Assembly (NCBI RefSeq): GCF_001661345.1
Contig: NW_017962913.1
Span: 2,051,428-2,115,427 of the forward strand
Source of the DNA: Ascoidea rubescens DSM 1968
Lineage: Eukaryota; Ascomycota; Saccharomycetes; Ascoideales; Ascoideaceae
Length of the DNA stretch: 64,000 bases
Direction: 5' to 3'
Shown: in pieces, positions 27,765 through 40,793 of the stretch
Layout: the number at the start of each line of letters is the position of its first letter
Numbering within the stretch: the first letter of the stretch is position 1
The notes under the pieces: model-generated
What the model was told of the DNA's origin: nothing
Databases searched by the model: none
The model's input: only the letters and a program-made list of their open reading frames with translations
Position numbers and translations under genes: made by a program

Positions 27765-27960
27765 TTTGCGGAGGAGGAGCCAGTTGAGAAGATACTGATT
27801 TGCACAGTCAGTCGCTCGCAATCTTCTCTCGCTCAGTTCTCCCGACGTTCGCTGGTCAAAGTCCGATTTTCTTTTGGTGTTGCTGGCGATCTCTTTAACG
27901 CATTTTTTCTTTAAATACTATTTCACGTTAAAATGTTTACGTGGGAGCAAACAACAAATA
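27765..27960 (+). repeat. Second LTR directly behind D
   Basis: The strongest match is TTGCTGGCGATCTCTTTAA followed by CGCATTTTTTCTTTAAATAC, almost the same as the GGGCTGGCGATCTCTTCTT and T-rich U5 of the 56 kb LTRs. It lies in the same orientation only about 25 bp after the D 3' LTR. It is either a solo LTR or the 5' LTR of a lost element. Confidence 0.6.
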
Positions 27961-30900
27961 ATTTTAATGGCAGAAATGTCACCGCTCACATCAGCCTATT
28001 GGATGATAAGGGATTTAAACTTTTTGAAGAACCGTTAATTGCTGGCCACCAGACTCCAATATTCGATTAAAAATTTTTGTTTTCAGACCGCTGGGTTCAA
28101 TATATTGTGGATTAATTCTGACAATACATGGTTGCTACAAACTGTTATAAAGTGCTGACAACCTTGGGCATGAAATATCTGGCTTTAAGTTGAAAAGAGC
28201 GAAGGACTGTCAAATGATATATATTGTTCACTTAGAGATTGCAGACAAGTATTAATTTGAAAAATACGACATATTTCAACAAAATCAATCAAAATAGTTA
28301 TAGCCATTATCCAAATGGTCTTTCGATTGTTTAAATATTTTTTCCGACGAGATTGTGTGAAGACAAAAGTGATTCAACGGCACAATTATATTTTACAAGG
28401 GGATCTCCAATTGCCACTTGTCTCGAAAGAAACTCATTGCAATATTATTTTACTGCATTCCTCAGAAATGTATCTAGAGAACTATAACTGGTAATCTATC
28501 ACAATTACAAAATTAGCAGCTAAAGTGATTTTCCGTGCAAATTGCTTGTAAGGTGATAACACTTCCGCTACTATCGTCCGTCTATACACCACTATCAAAT
28601 CCAAATTATTAATAGCTTTAAATTTTAGAAATACTAATAACCGTTAATGACTGGCCTTACAGGCACGCCGCAATTGCATTGGTCGGCCGACACATGAAGT
28701 AACCATGAAAGCATCTAATATTGTTAACCACTTCGAGAAAATTCAAAGATAGGTCTGCGACCATTATGCAGTGTTTGTCGGTTACGAAAAGTGGTCCAGA
28801 ACAGAATTGTTATGCCGGTGTAGCCATTGAGCTATGTGATATTGACTTCCGTAGATGATTGGACCCCTGTTACCCATCGATTATGTGAATTTAATTGGCT
28901 GTCAGTTTTACCTTCTTGTTTGTCTTTAGAAATTTGAACCTAATAAGTCTTCCGAATGAGACTTCAATAAGTGCTGCTTCGAATGCTGCCGCACCGAAGT
29001 ATAACTCTCTACAGACAATTATTTTCATCATCCAAAAATATAATATAGTCGTAGGATTGTCTAATTATCATTTATGCAAACCGGATCCTGCATTCATATA
29101 AATAGCACATCTCACTTGTACAGCGTCAAGGAGTATTTGAAAGTAAATGAGATAAGCTTAATGAAGCGATTAACTCTGTCAAAAATGCTAGTTATTTTCT
29201 ATCTCCTTCGTAGCCGTGAAAATAAAAATACTTCCTAGCCAAATGTCTGCCCGTCACAGATATTGTTGAACATCATAAGTAGGTTCCACTCATGCGTTTC
29301 CGCCGCCTTTACTGTAGGTGTTTCTAGTATCTGAATACTCTGCTTTGTAGATATTCGGCAATCATTAGTGGATTCAAATATTGGCTGTTCTACTATATTT
29401 GGAGATCAACACCACTGAATGAAAACAGTCCTCAACTCAAAACAGCTAAGTGCTTTACGGCTTATAATCCAAACTGGCAGCCGCAATAGAGCTCCAGATA
29501 ACATTTAGATGTCGGTTTCTCCGACCTGCATCTACCAAACCACGGCCATCTAAAGAGGATGGTTTGCGTTAACAAGGTCACCGAATGGTCCAACGGCAAA
29601 TTAATGGGATAAATCACTAAATTGATCTCTAATAGAATCAATAACGAAATCGCAGAATGCGTCAACAAATGGACATCTATATGCCGTCCACCGCTTAAAA
29701 ATGATTGACAGCGCCGGTGAATTGGATAATGAAGCAACCGCCACTAGTTTGACTGTTACGTCAATCACGTTCTAATTGGCCAGCAACGAATAAAACAACA
29801 TTGGATGAGGTTGTTAGACAATTTCTCAATACCCAACGTAAATTGTATTTTATTCAAAGCACTTAGCTGCCAAAGCCCCCATACGAGCTGAAAAGAAAGC
29901 ATTTAATGGGGTGAAGTTTTCCATTCGAATTCGAAAAAAATAAAAAGAGGAAAGAGAAGCGTGTTTTGTGCTTTTGTTGCCTGTAGGGCCATGTTTTAAC
30001 CCTGACAACAACCGATTCCCTTCTTGTTCCACACCTTCCCTTCACTGAAAAAAAATTCAATTTCTTGTTCCTGATTATCAAGACTAATAATTGAGATATT
30101 ATAGCAATTCCGCACCCATAGCAGCTTTTGGTTCATCATGAAAGCACCAAGTACTGCTATCGGGAGTTTATCACTAGCAAGGGCAGATGTAATCAGATCA
30201 TTCAAAAATTCATCACAGAAATGGAAGCGAATAGCATTTCCTTGAGATAGAACAATCGTTTCACATTAATCATTTGCGATGCTTTTTCTGTACAATCGGA
30301 ATGACATTATGGTCTTCGTTCGTTTTCCGTTGCGGTGGCTTCACTTATTTGAAAGAGCATCTAGCAATGATAAAAGAATTTCGCACGGTCTCCTCTGCTT
30401 GCATATGAAATTTTTCCGAAAGACAAATGCAAATGCTTGCTTCAGTTATTGCGATCAAATATCAGATAAAAAAAAAAAATAAGTCAACAAAACTTATTTT
30501 GAAGTTAAAACTCAGCTTGAATTGTGCAAAGTAAACCACATCTTCATTTTCATAGCATGAAGAAGTCACAAACTAAAGATTAAGAACAAGCACTTGTCTT
30601 TCAAGTTAAGTCACAAAAATATTTCAACCATCTTATGTGGAACATATCAATCACATTTGCAGCTACAAAGATAAATCATTGAGCTCTACCTCAAAGATAT
30701 TTATCAATTGGATAATCTACCGAAGTTGCGCGAAGCAATGCAGGTTCCTATATCATTTTGCATTTTTAAGAACATCTTTGGAATGGCATTTGATGATTAG
30801 TAATTCAACAGATCAATACATGCCGCCCCTTTTATTTCATCTGCAACAATTTAACATCATAGTTCAGTAATTTCTGAATTCTATTGCAGCTCTGCCCATT

Positions 30901-31357
30901 TCAAAATGCTTCGCAAGATATAAAGATATATACTTATGATGAATGACAATGAAACTGTCCATTATTGAGTTCGGTTTTGTTATGTTAAGTCATCAGTTAT
31001 CCTACAGAGTTTTTTCATAACAAACAATAATTGGTTATCGAAATCACATTGAGACATCTATGGTCATATGACAGTTGCACTTATCGGACTATACACTGAA
31101 AAAGAAGTCAACAATTCTGCTTTTTATCATCGCAAGCACAAAATAGCTATTTCAGATTCTTGCCGTCGAATCCACTACGGACAGCAGATTTGAAAATCAG
31201 TATCTGTTGGAGATCAATCAACTTCAATCATGGTAAAGCACCAATGACGGCAAAGCCAGTTATATATTAATCTGAAAATCATGTTAATTTCTTTGGACTA
31301 CCAATCATAATTATGGATCAAAATGATTCAACGTATTGGGACTACATCGAAATACTA
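27961..31357. other. AT-rich island with no clear element
   Basis: About 3.4 kb with lower GC than the fossils and open stretches no longer than 91 codons. A minus-strand stretch at 29996-30205 (LPIAVLGAF, then LLWVRNCYNISI) weakly resembles the family Gag. No integrase, reverse transcriptase or RNase H was found where an element starting at the 27765 LTR should have them. It may be host intergenic DNA or older repeats. Confidence 0.4.
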
Positions 31358-31536
31358 TAAATTGTCCTTACGATCACCGAAGACTGCATTTAATTCATTG
31401 GTGCCTGTCAAAGGAATGCTGCCGTGCTACCCTGTGATATGACCCAGTTAACTATAAAAAGGCTGCGGAAGTCATTTCCAGTTATTTTTTTAAGTTCTTC
31501 ATCACTGAATTAAAATATCATGGATTTGCCCAAAAA
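31358..31536 (+). repeat. 5' LTR of fossil F
   Basis: It carries the family core CTGTGATATGACCCAGTTAA, then CTATAAAAAGGCTGCGG (TATA box), and ends AAATATCATGGATTTGCCC. It lies directly before the Gag region of F. The left edge was set from typical LTR length. Confidence 0.7.
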
Positions 31537-34500
31537 GATTACAAACCAGATTATCAATAGTCTCAGGCTGCAATGACTGCAGCTGATAAATGCTGCTGTA
31601 TTTACTATTTGCCCCTCGGCCATGAATCTCAACGGACCTCAGTTTGTTCGCCGGTTCAATTCTCATCTAAAAAACCGTTATTCCCACCAATGATGTTCAT
31701 TCAATCAACGCAAAGATTTATTTTGATTCTTTTTTCGATGCCTAGATCACTGGCATATTAGCTCCTGGTGTATTGAAAAGTGTGCAAATCATTGGGTAAT
31801 GTAGCTGCCAACTGTTATCTAATTTGGCAATCCTCCGTGCTTCAATTGGAGCTGAAGCTGTAATTTTATTGGCCATGCCACGTGCGTTTTACAGCAGCTA
31901 AATACTGGTTGCCATAAATGAATTGCAATAAGTTCTTTGAAGATTTCTACAGCAATATTTTTAAGGTCTACATTGTCCATCAAGTTGCTGCCATTTCCAA
32001 TGATATTACCGTTTGTGATACCGCTCACGCGAAAAAGATTCTAATTGAAAACGCCGAGCCTTTGAGGCTTACTTCTAAAGATAAAATAGATTTTTCCATT
32101 CATCCTTCATATAAAGCATTACCTGTTGGCTCATGATCAACAGCTTAATATTTATTTTGTGCCTAACAGTTGTCGAAGCCAAGATATGAGGAGTGCGGTG
32201 CTATCGTAGTCACCTAAAGCAATACTGTGGCTAGCAACTGAGCCGCTGCACCCCCAGTTCCTACTGGTACATCACTTCGAGCCGTTGCTTCTGCTGCTGT
32301 AGCAGTTCCACATACCCTCAAGTGCAGCAGTCGGTGTTTCCTTCTTCGCTCAAAGTGATCGGCAAGCTACTGTGGCACTCCAAACAGTTTTAATTTTCTT
32401 TGGGGGGGGGCTTCACATTGTAATAATCATAATCCACATTGGATCAGTGACTAATCTCTTTATTCATATCAGATTGGTGTTATTGGTGACACCATCATTG
32501 ATATCAAAATAAAAGTACTGCGATACGTCTCAATAGTGTATCATAAGCAAATGCTCTTGGTGTTCTTGATAATTCGAATTTAACTTCAATCTCAGCCGCT
32601 ATATATAATTGGGATTCCATTTCAATCGGAAAGAGTTGTCCCTATTGAGGCGGAACTATCGATAATTAAAAAGCGGCTTCCCAATTATATCAATGGCTCG
32701 TTTTCTCATCTGTTCTTTCTTTAACTATTGATCAATGGCATGAACGGACAGGGCATCTACGGTGAGCTACAAAAAGAGATAAGACGAAAAGTCGTTTGAT
32801 TTCACCTGAAAGATATCCTAGATGTCAATCTTTTCATAAAGAAAATGCGGCGGGAACTTCTAACGTCTTCTTCTCAAGTTAGTCAAGAGCCGCTCTTGGT
32901 CTAGTTTAACGTGATATTGATCAGCCGATTGCAGGTTTTGCTGCGCTTCAAAAGGGTTTCGTTTTCACCATTGTTCATGATTAATCAGGATATCTTGTTT
33001 TTGCACCCATCGCTACACAGTCATTAGCAGCTGCCACGATGCGCATTTTGTTCAATTCACTCAACATATTTGGATAAGCCGGTTGACATTGAGCAATCTC
33101 TTTACTAGTTTGAATCCAAGCTTAAACATGAATTTTGTCAAAGTGAAGAAATCGAACATCCGAAGAGTCGTCTTTGTGAATCTAATCAAAATGCTGTTAC
33201 TGCACGTTGACTAAGAACAATCATCACAAAAGCAAATACAATGCTAATTCAGGCTTATTGCTCCCAATGATCTTGCAATAATGTTTTCATGTGTGAAGCG
33301 CATCTGAATATTCTTATTCCCCTCGAACATGCTACACTGATATCTACTACTTTAAAACTATCTTACGGAGAACGATCAACCACTGCATTGACGAAAGTGG
33401 TTCGATGCTCTGCCTACGGCATCGTTTTCAAGTAAATGAAGAAATTGATGCCTGGAGAATCAACACTGTTCAGTGATTTTGTTGTCTGCGACGTCATTAG
33501 AAAGGCTTACATAGTTCACAAAGCTCGTAACCGCTGTGATGTTTTTGTTCTTTTACGTCGCGTTAATGAAATCACGTTGCCTTCTGAAGATTCATCATCT
33601 TCTGCGATGAAACTAGTAATTTCTTCCACCGTTGAAACTTTTTTTATTGAGTTGGTGTAATGAAGGGAAATTAGTCCACTGCAACTAATGAGAAAGAGGA
33701 TCTAAACATCAACTGCTTCAGACAATACATCAAAACAAAAAGGCAACGTTAATGATGAAGATTGTGTCATCCGCTCAGCACTTGAAAAGAAATAGGGTGT
33801 CAACGCCAATAAATTGCATTGAAAAATATGTGATTCATCTACCGATGATACAGATCTAGATGCTAATGCTAACGATGGTGCTAAATTAGATATGCATTTT
33901 CATGTTCGAAACTAAGCAGTTCGTCAAAAAAATCTTGATCACCTATGAAAAGTAGTTAAATTGTTCAAATAATAGACAAAATATCATTAGCGACTGGTCT
34001 ACTCAGACAAGCTTTCCCCGTGCTCCTAATGCAGCTACTACTGCTCAACCAAATGCTGCAAATGCAATGTGCACAGTTCCTTTAAATCATAGCATCAGGC
34101 AATGCTTAAAAAAAATGTCCACCTCATGGTTGAACATTCAATGGGACATGGATCTGTTGGCTCCCTTGCAGTGTGACCAATGATGTCTGCTCCATGCAAC
34201 AAGCTTCTATGAAGCAAATTAGTTGCTGAAGAATTTTTTCAGTTATACAATATTGATCATACTAAATGAGATCGTGCAGTCAGTCAGCTAAAACGATGTT
34301 ATCATCCATCTTGCAGTTGCTCCATCAAACTCATTCTCGGTTGATCATATGGATGAAACAACTACCTTCATTCATGGAGGTATCAACTTTGTTACCTTCA
34401 TGAAGCAACTTCCATCATTGGTTAATCATAAACCTTTATGAAACATTAGAAATTAGTCAAGTCAGATAATCGACTCAAACGTTCATTTCACTCTTTGTAC

Positions 34501-36170
34501 AAGAAGATGTTTAATGCTCCCCAACCATTTCCTTATTAAAAAGCTTCAGCAAAACAAGGTGAGACTGATTGGTGAACGAACAACCACCTCCGCATAATGA
34601 AATTATTTGTGGGTGATTCAACTATTGCTGCAGAAATTGATGCAATGCTCTAGGCAGTCAAATGATACCACTGCCTTTTGTTAAGGAAGACAAACTGTGG
34701 AGTAATTTCCGGCTGCATTCTAACACTTGAAGGCGCTCAAAGAATCATAGCTATTTCTGTACTAATAAAAACTACGGCAGTCCGATCCTCTTACAGTCTA
34801 TCACGGATGAATCGGACTTTCATGCTACACCAATGAAGAGTAACTCATTCAAGGTGATATTCAAAACATATGGCTCTGAGTTAAACGCTGTCAAGCTATC
34901 ACTTGTCACTTTAACTGACGGATTAGGGCTTTGCGCAGCAGATTCTTTACTGAAAGATATCGCTTTCGCTGATGGGTTTCTTAGCGGTTATGTTAGCAGA
35001 CAACTCGACATTTATTTAAGTTGTGCAAAACGGGTACCAAAATATCTTAATTTTAACCAATTAACTCGTCATAACAAATCGTCTTCATCAGTTGAGTAAC
35101 TTGGAATTTCTGGGGGTGAAACGGTTGGAGACGTTTGCGACCAAAAAAAGGCTGGATGCAATATGCTTCGCATTAATGAAAAGCCTTACATAAATGTCAA
35201 TGAAGAAGGCTTCGGTGAGGTTGGTGACTTCCATGAGTGAATTCAATTCAGTCACCGAACAAGTCAAAGAAAGATGATGTAGATGCAGGTCTTCTATAGC
35301 ATTGCTAGCGATGGCGATAAACCAGCTACTTCTAGTGATCGCAATTCCGTTATCAACTTAGCTTGGGATTGGACCAATCCACAAACTTTAAGAATATTCC
35401 CAGCAGTCATTTTTTGATTAGACAGCTCTGCAATGATGGTTTTTCTGTTGCAAGAGTTGAAATTCAGCGAAATATTGTTGATATGCAGTATGCGGCGCAT
35501 TGCTCTGCTGAGTTAAAATACCTCCAAGAACTGCTTTCATGATTGACTTGAAATACGTTGTAGTTTTGTTGTCTTCGTCGATTTCTTTTTGTGTGTTAAT
35601 TGGTGTTTGATTGATTTCTGGCTGATTATGCTGCATGAATGCTATATATTTATTTGACTGACTGTGGTGACATTGTTTCTGCAGGTGGCTCAATATAATT
35701 GAAATCGCGGCTGTTTCACCTTTTCGAAAAAGCATTTATCAAGGTAATATAAAGTACTTTCAGTTGAATATGATGTGCTTATTTGTTGATTGTCGTATTG
35801 GGTTTTTGTTGTTTTGCGACGGATTTAAAATCGAAGTCAATGAATGTAGTTTGATCCGCATTTCCGGGAAGTAGGTGTTTCCGATCAAACGAACAGAAAC
35901 ACTAACGAACAGCCGTGGTAACTGTTTTGACGCACAGGGCAGAAGACCTTCCCCAACCATAATGTTTGAAATTTTCGAGACACTTCTGAGTGCGAGGCAG
36001 TTGCCACTATATTGTAAACATCTACTACTCATTCAAGAAAATGATTTCCGGTTAATGGCTCATGTTGGGGTTCAAAACCACTAGACTGCGCCGATCATCG
36101 GATTGCTGAAGAGTACGATATTTCCTCACACCCTGTAACTGCTCGGCCATTGGAATCCGTTGGTTGCAAG

Positions 36171-36344
36171 TGTTGTGAGCTCTCCGCATGTCCACACTGG
36201 GTTCTCCCAGATTTGTCACTGCTTTGCGCCCGTCACGCGCTGCGATTTAACAAACTTTCCTACAGAAAGAGCTGCCAAATTTTTCAACCGACTTTTGTTT
36301 ATATATTTCATTACTATACTATATTACCTTAGACTTCGCACAAC
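36171..36344 (+). repeat. LTR shared by fossils F and G
   Basis: It starts exactly at the family edge TGTTGTGAGC, then GCATGTCCACACTGGGTTC and TGTCACTGCTTTGCGCCCGT, and ends ACTTCGCACAACT. What follows (GGCTCAACGCCCT) is a decayed primer site, so it also serves as the 5' LTR of G. Confidence 0.75.
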
Positions 36345-39300
36345 TGGCTCAACGCCCTAATAAGAACATTCCTCGGCAGAACTTAAAAATTGCATAAGAA
36401 TACTGCTAACTTAAATATTTGGTCATCGGTCATGATATTCAAACGAGCTCGGATAAGGCCCTATGTTAATCCCTTTATGAAAAATAGGGTTATTTTTGCT
36501 GATGATCTGTATTTGAACAATGTTAAGCTGGTTTTAAATTCCATTTCCTATACGTTGGTCAGGGCCTAATTTGATCTTGGTGTGTCGGAAGGGGGTCGAT
36601 GCAATTGGTGGTAGAGCGAAAATGTACTGGATAGCATCAAGAAGCACTATAGTACTGCTGCTCCTGACCCTGCTATTTTTATGACCAGGATTCTAACATT
36701 TCGTACACAGTGAAATATCTTAACCAATAAAATGATTACAATAAATTTTAAAATGATATCTCTTCCAGAATTCTTGTGGTCCACTATAGGAATCAAGCTC
36801 TTGCGATTCTCTATGCTGCTTTGGCTACGGGCACCACCCAGGCTGAAACAGATCTTACTTAATTTGAAGACCCTGTCAACATCTAATCCACTAGCCCAAA
36901 CATTTCACCCGATCAACTTGGTGATGATGCATTCGCTCGGTGCTCAGCATCATCAACGTACGTCACTGTCTGTAAAAACCAATTCAAATGGCAAGACGAA
37001 AGAGAATGAAATGCTATTGATGTCACCGAAATGTGATCACGACAGTGAGTGTTTGGGGCAACAGGCTTCATCTGCTTTATACTCAATTTCAGCGGATGCT
37101 TCAGCTGCTGCGGCGGTTCTGGATGCCTCTACAGACCATAGGTCGCTGCTTCTTTGATCTTTGATGATAATTACAAGCCAATCTTCAGCTTCAAACAGAT
37201 ATATATTAAGTCTAGAACGTTTTGTCATACTCGTGCCAAAGCTTATAAAATTGGCAATCTTGCTTTTCATTCAAATGAGAAACCTGGTATTGGTGTGACT
37301 CTTAGGATGTCAATGGTATTGCTACTGTCAGCTTATTGAATGGTGAAATATTTGAAGATGCTTTTTCTTCTTTCCCTGGTGCAAATATACTTTCAATCAT
37401 CAGTGCTACAAAAAAAATTGCTTCGATGAAGTTCGAAGATGATCGCCTTGGTTACTAGCCCAATACCTAGAAAGAGAGCAACTTCCGGATTATATCAAGG
37501 TTTCGTTGCCGCTTCCTCTGTTGCGTTACTTGTGACAAATTGCTTTGTTCGTTTACTTCATCCAGGTGAGGGTTCTGCGCAAAAAATCGCCAGAATCGCA
37601 CACTCTTCTGCCGGCTGCCGGATCCAAAATGAATCTGCTCAAAATGAAAAAACAGGCAACTCTATTATTATGTCTCCTCCAGGACATTCCTGTGCAGCAT
37701 TCTCACTGCTTCACGTTGAAATTGTTGGGGCCCTGCCAGTCCTCGCTGAGTTTGGGAGTTGCAAACATCTCGCCTTTGTTGATCATTACTGAAAATGTGC
37801 TGTTGTTGTTTCGATTGCCAGACGACGCTTAACTGTACCGGCGATGGGAAATTCTTCGCTAATTTACTTAAATTTCTGTTCACTAAACGGCTAATACTGT
37901 CCGAAGTAATAACGAGTTTGCCTCTAATTTTGCAAAAATAAATCTTGAGAAAATGAGACAATCAACAATGGAAAGTCGGTTCCTTATAAATTTCGTCAAA
38001 ATCGGTTCACTGAAAGCTGTCTGAAGACTGCCAAGACAAAGACCAAAGCAACGATAATCGAAGCAAAGGTTACTGATTTCCATTGGAATGAAGATTTAAT
38101 TTGGGTAATGGTTTTCATGATATTGATTTCCACCGATCAGGGGGCACCGCTAACTACTCCATTTAAATTTTGTTACGAAAAACATTCCGATTATCCTATG
38201 CTGTATGTGTTTCAAAGTGCGGCATATGTCATAATCTCCAAACAAATCAGGCAATCAAGTTAAGTGACACAAGTGACCTTCAATTCAATGTTGGCTAGGA
38301 CATGATTAAAAAGCCCTGCAAAGCTTGCCATCGACATATAAGCTGTGCTGCAATCAGCTACTCCTGTCAATTTTGTAGAACTCATTTTCTTTAAAAAGTT
38401 CCATCAACGTCTGCCATAAATCCCACAATTTATTTTTCGTTGCAGTTGCAAATAGCGCTAAAAATGTTATGGGGGCAAATCAGTCGACCGCTCTCAATCA
38501 CAATGATGACACAACCGCAATTGTTTCACACTATAAATCAAATAAAATCCCCAATGAAGATGATATATTTTCATCAGCTCAGACGATAAAGACAAAGATG
38601 GTGTCTATGGCATTGAATTGGATTGACAGAAATTAGTTTCATCGACTGATGATAATGATGAAGCCGCGGAAACAAATACTGGTGATGAACCGCATCTAGT
38701 CAAACTTGCTGAAGCGGACTAAATATGTCCAGAACATCCTGATGACCTGCAAAAGCATTCGTATGGATTGGAAATCATTCAATAGTTACCATTAAAAGCT
38801 GGTCACCTCAGACATATTTGGCTGCGGCTATTACGGCTAACACATTTAATGAGTACCAGTTTACTCAAACTGCAAATTTCTTTCTCAATCGAAGCATCAA
38901 CCAAGAGATGGTAAAATTCTTTACTTTTTGGTTGATCATATTGAATGAAACTGCCCAGCTGGCTTTTGTTAGGTGGATTCAAGAACGTTGCCACCAACAA
39001 AGAGTTTTTCAATCGCCCGACGAGTTGCTCTAGAATCGTCTCAGCACAAAACAATTGACTATACTGAATGATTGGCAGCAGCCATCAACTACAAAAGTGT
39101 TTCGGTGTTTTTTGCAGCTACACCATCAACGTGAAGCAATGTTGATCAGATGTTTGTGACAAATGCTTATTTTCTTGGTGCTACTGGCGCTAAAAACTTA
39201 CCTGACATATCCACTTGGATCAACTAAAGGTGATTATCAATTGATAGTTTCAAAGTTAGAAGACTCACATTAAGGACCCAAACAGTGGCTCCGATGTTAG

Positions 39301-40593
39301 TACAAGTCACTGCTATTTTGCTTCCAAACAGTTCTGTTTCAATGCACTTCAGCTCAGCTGGTTGTGTTATATCTCACAAAATCGAAATGCATCAGCATCA
39401 TCGGATTATATCTGTATGATTTTTTTACTTCCGGATCATCAGATCCCACGGTTCAGCTGGCAAACCCGTAATTCTGCTCAACGACCAAAAGTAGAGGATC
39501 TTTCTGAAATTCTCTGTCGTTTGGTTGGAAATGATGTTCCTCAAACTACGAAAGATAATTGTGGGTTTGGAAGGAGCTACAACAGACTGATTGTTCAGCT
39601 GTTTTAAATTCGTGACTCTCATTTGGAGGCTACCCCAATTGCTAATATCACATACAAGGTGCTACTAAAATCTGAAAAGTTTGAGTTGGAAGCATAACAG
39701 TCATCAATTTAAAGGTCAATTGATGGACCTCAGCTTTTGCTGCAAATTCTCCTTGGAATGACATAGTTTTCCAGTTGGAATACACAGTCGATGTTTTGGT
39801 GAACCATGGGAGATTCATCCATGATCTGATAACATGGTGCTATCCCAGCGACACTCAAGTTCATTGACTGTTGATTTCAAATCATCTTTTTTTGATAAGT
39901 GAGCTCAATACTGTGACAGTGGATGGGCTGACAGCATTGGTCTTCGAAAATCAAATTGGCCGTGCTATGTTGTTCAATAATCAAAACCAGCTTCCATTGT
40001 ACTGAAAGAAGCGGAATTCACTCTACTTGCGATCCTCTGAAGCTGAATCTATTTCTTTCAATGAATGACTCAAAAAAGCTATGTTCCTAATGCCTTTATT
40101 GAAATATATTTTAACAAACGTTTGCAAACCGATTATATATTGTGACAACAGTTCCTCTATCACTTCAGCTAACGTTCCCACCAAGCACGGACACTCCAAG
40201 AATATTTCGGTCTAGTTTCTTTTTAAAGGAGAGTTCTGCAATGTTGCTAAAACATTTGAAAGAGAAGATATTAAGAGTAGTGATGCGGATATGTTAAATG
40301 AGGCGCTTAGTGTACCGGCGCACAAATATCTTATTCAATTCCTTCAAAATTGATCAATTGATTGATGTAGTGGTCATGCTTACATCATTTTGGAATTATC
40401 TTATAATTAATCGTTCTTTAAAATCTGGTTGATTATCCTACACTATTGATAGACAATGGTTGAACTGATTGTGGTAATATTGCTCTTAAAACTGTTAGAA
40501 AGTGATTGTATCGGTGGATCCTTCATACACAAAAGATTACATTGGAATTACAACATTCTTGCATTTCAATGGTTTTTGCTTATTGATACATTT
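36171..40593 (+). mobile_element. Fossil Ty1/copia retrotransposon G, 3' end lost
   Basis: A dead plus-strand element in tandem with F through a shared LTR; many breaks. Gag N-terminus 36.43-36.62 kb (MIFKRARIRPYVNPF, then NNVKLVLNSISYTLV) and 36.72-37.2 kb; reverse-transcriptase core 39.06-39.22 kb. RNase H at 39.99-40.35 kb is the clearest of any copy: LRSSEAESISFNE, KPIIYCDNSSSITSANVP, then REDIKSSDADMLNEALS, matching the S-S-T-E-A-E-Y, I-Y-C-D-N-Q-S-A-I and L-A-D-x-L-T-K-A blocks of copia RNase H. The AT-rich tail runs into the minus LTR of H; no 3' LTR of its own is seen. Confidence 0.8.
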
Positions 40594-40793
40594 TGTTGCT
40601 CTTCGGCTGTTCAGTAGTTGGACAATAAAATTTTAATAATAGTTTGAGATAAAAAAGTATAGGACAATGAAACACATGAAAAAACCCGCCAGATCCTTGT
40701 AAGAAAGACTGCTTCATATCACAGAAGGTCACGGGAGCAGAGCTGTGACAGACACAGAGAAAGTGAAAACCGACATCCGCGAGGTTCACAACA
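40594..40793 (-). repeat. 3' LTR of fossil H
   Basis: Plus-strand landmarks in family order are TGTTGCTCTTCGG (left edge), CATATCACAGAAGGTCACGG, GTGACAGACACAGAGAAAG and the right edge CCGCGAGGTTCACAACA. It also terminates fossil G, giving a tail-to-tail junction. Confidence 0.75.

Larger units (their letters stand above)
31358..36344 (+). mobile_element. Fossil Ty1/copia retrotransposon F, full length
   Basis: About 5.0 kb between same-strand LTRs; dead, with dozens of breaks. Gag 31.57-32.14 kb (NKFFEDFYSNIFKVYIVHQV, equivalent to a segment in B, H and I); integrase C-terminal region 33.39-33.60 kb (VCDVIRKAYIVHKARNRC, like the G-Y-x-x-x-x-K-A-Y-R-V block of copia integrases); linker about 33.7-33.95 kb; reverse-transcriptase core 34.29-34.40 kb (SFSVDHMDETTTFIHGG); RNase H 34.83-35.4 kb. 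The 3' block 35.87-36.08 kb shares a TTGACGCACAGGGCAG segment with D. Confidence 0.8.
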
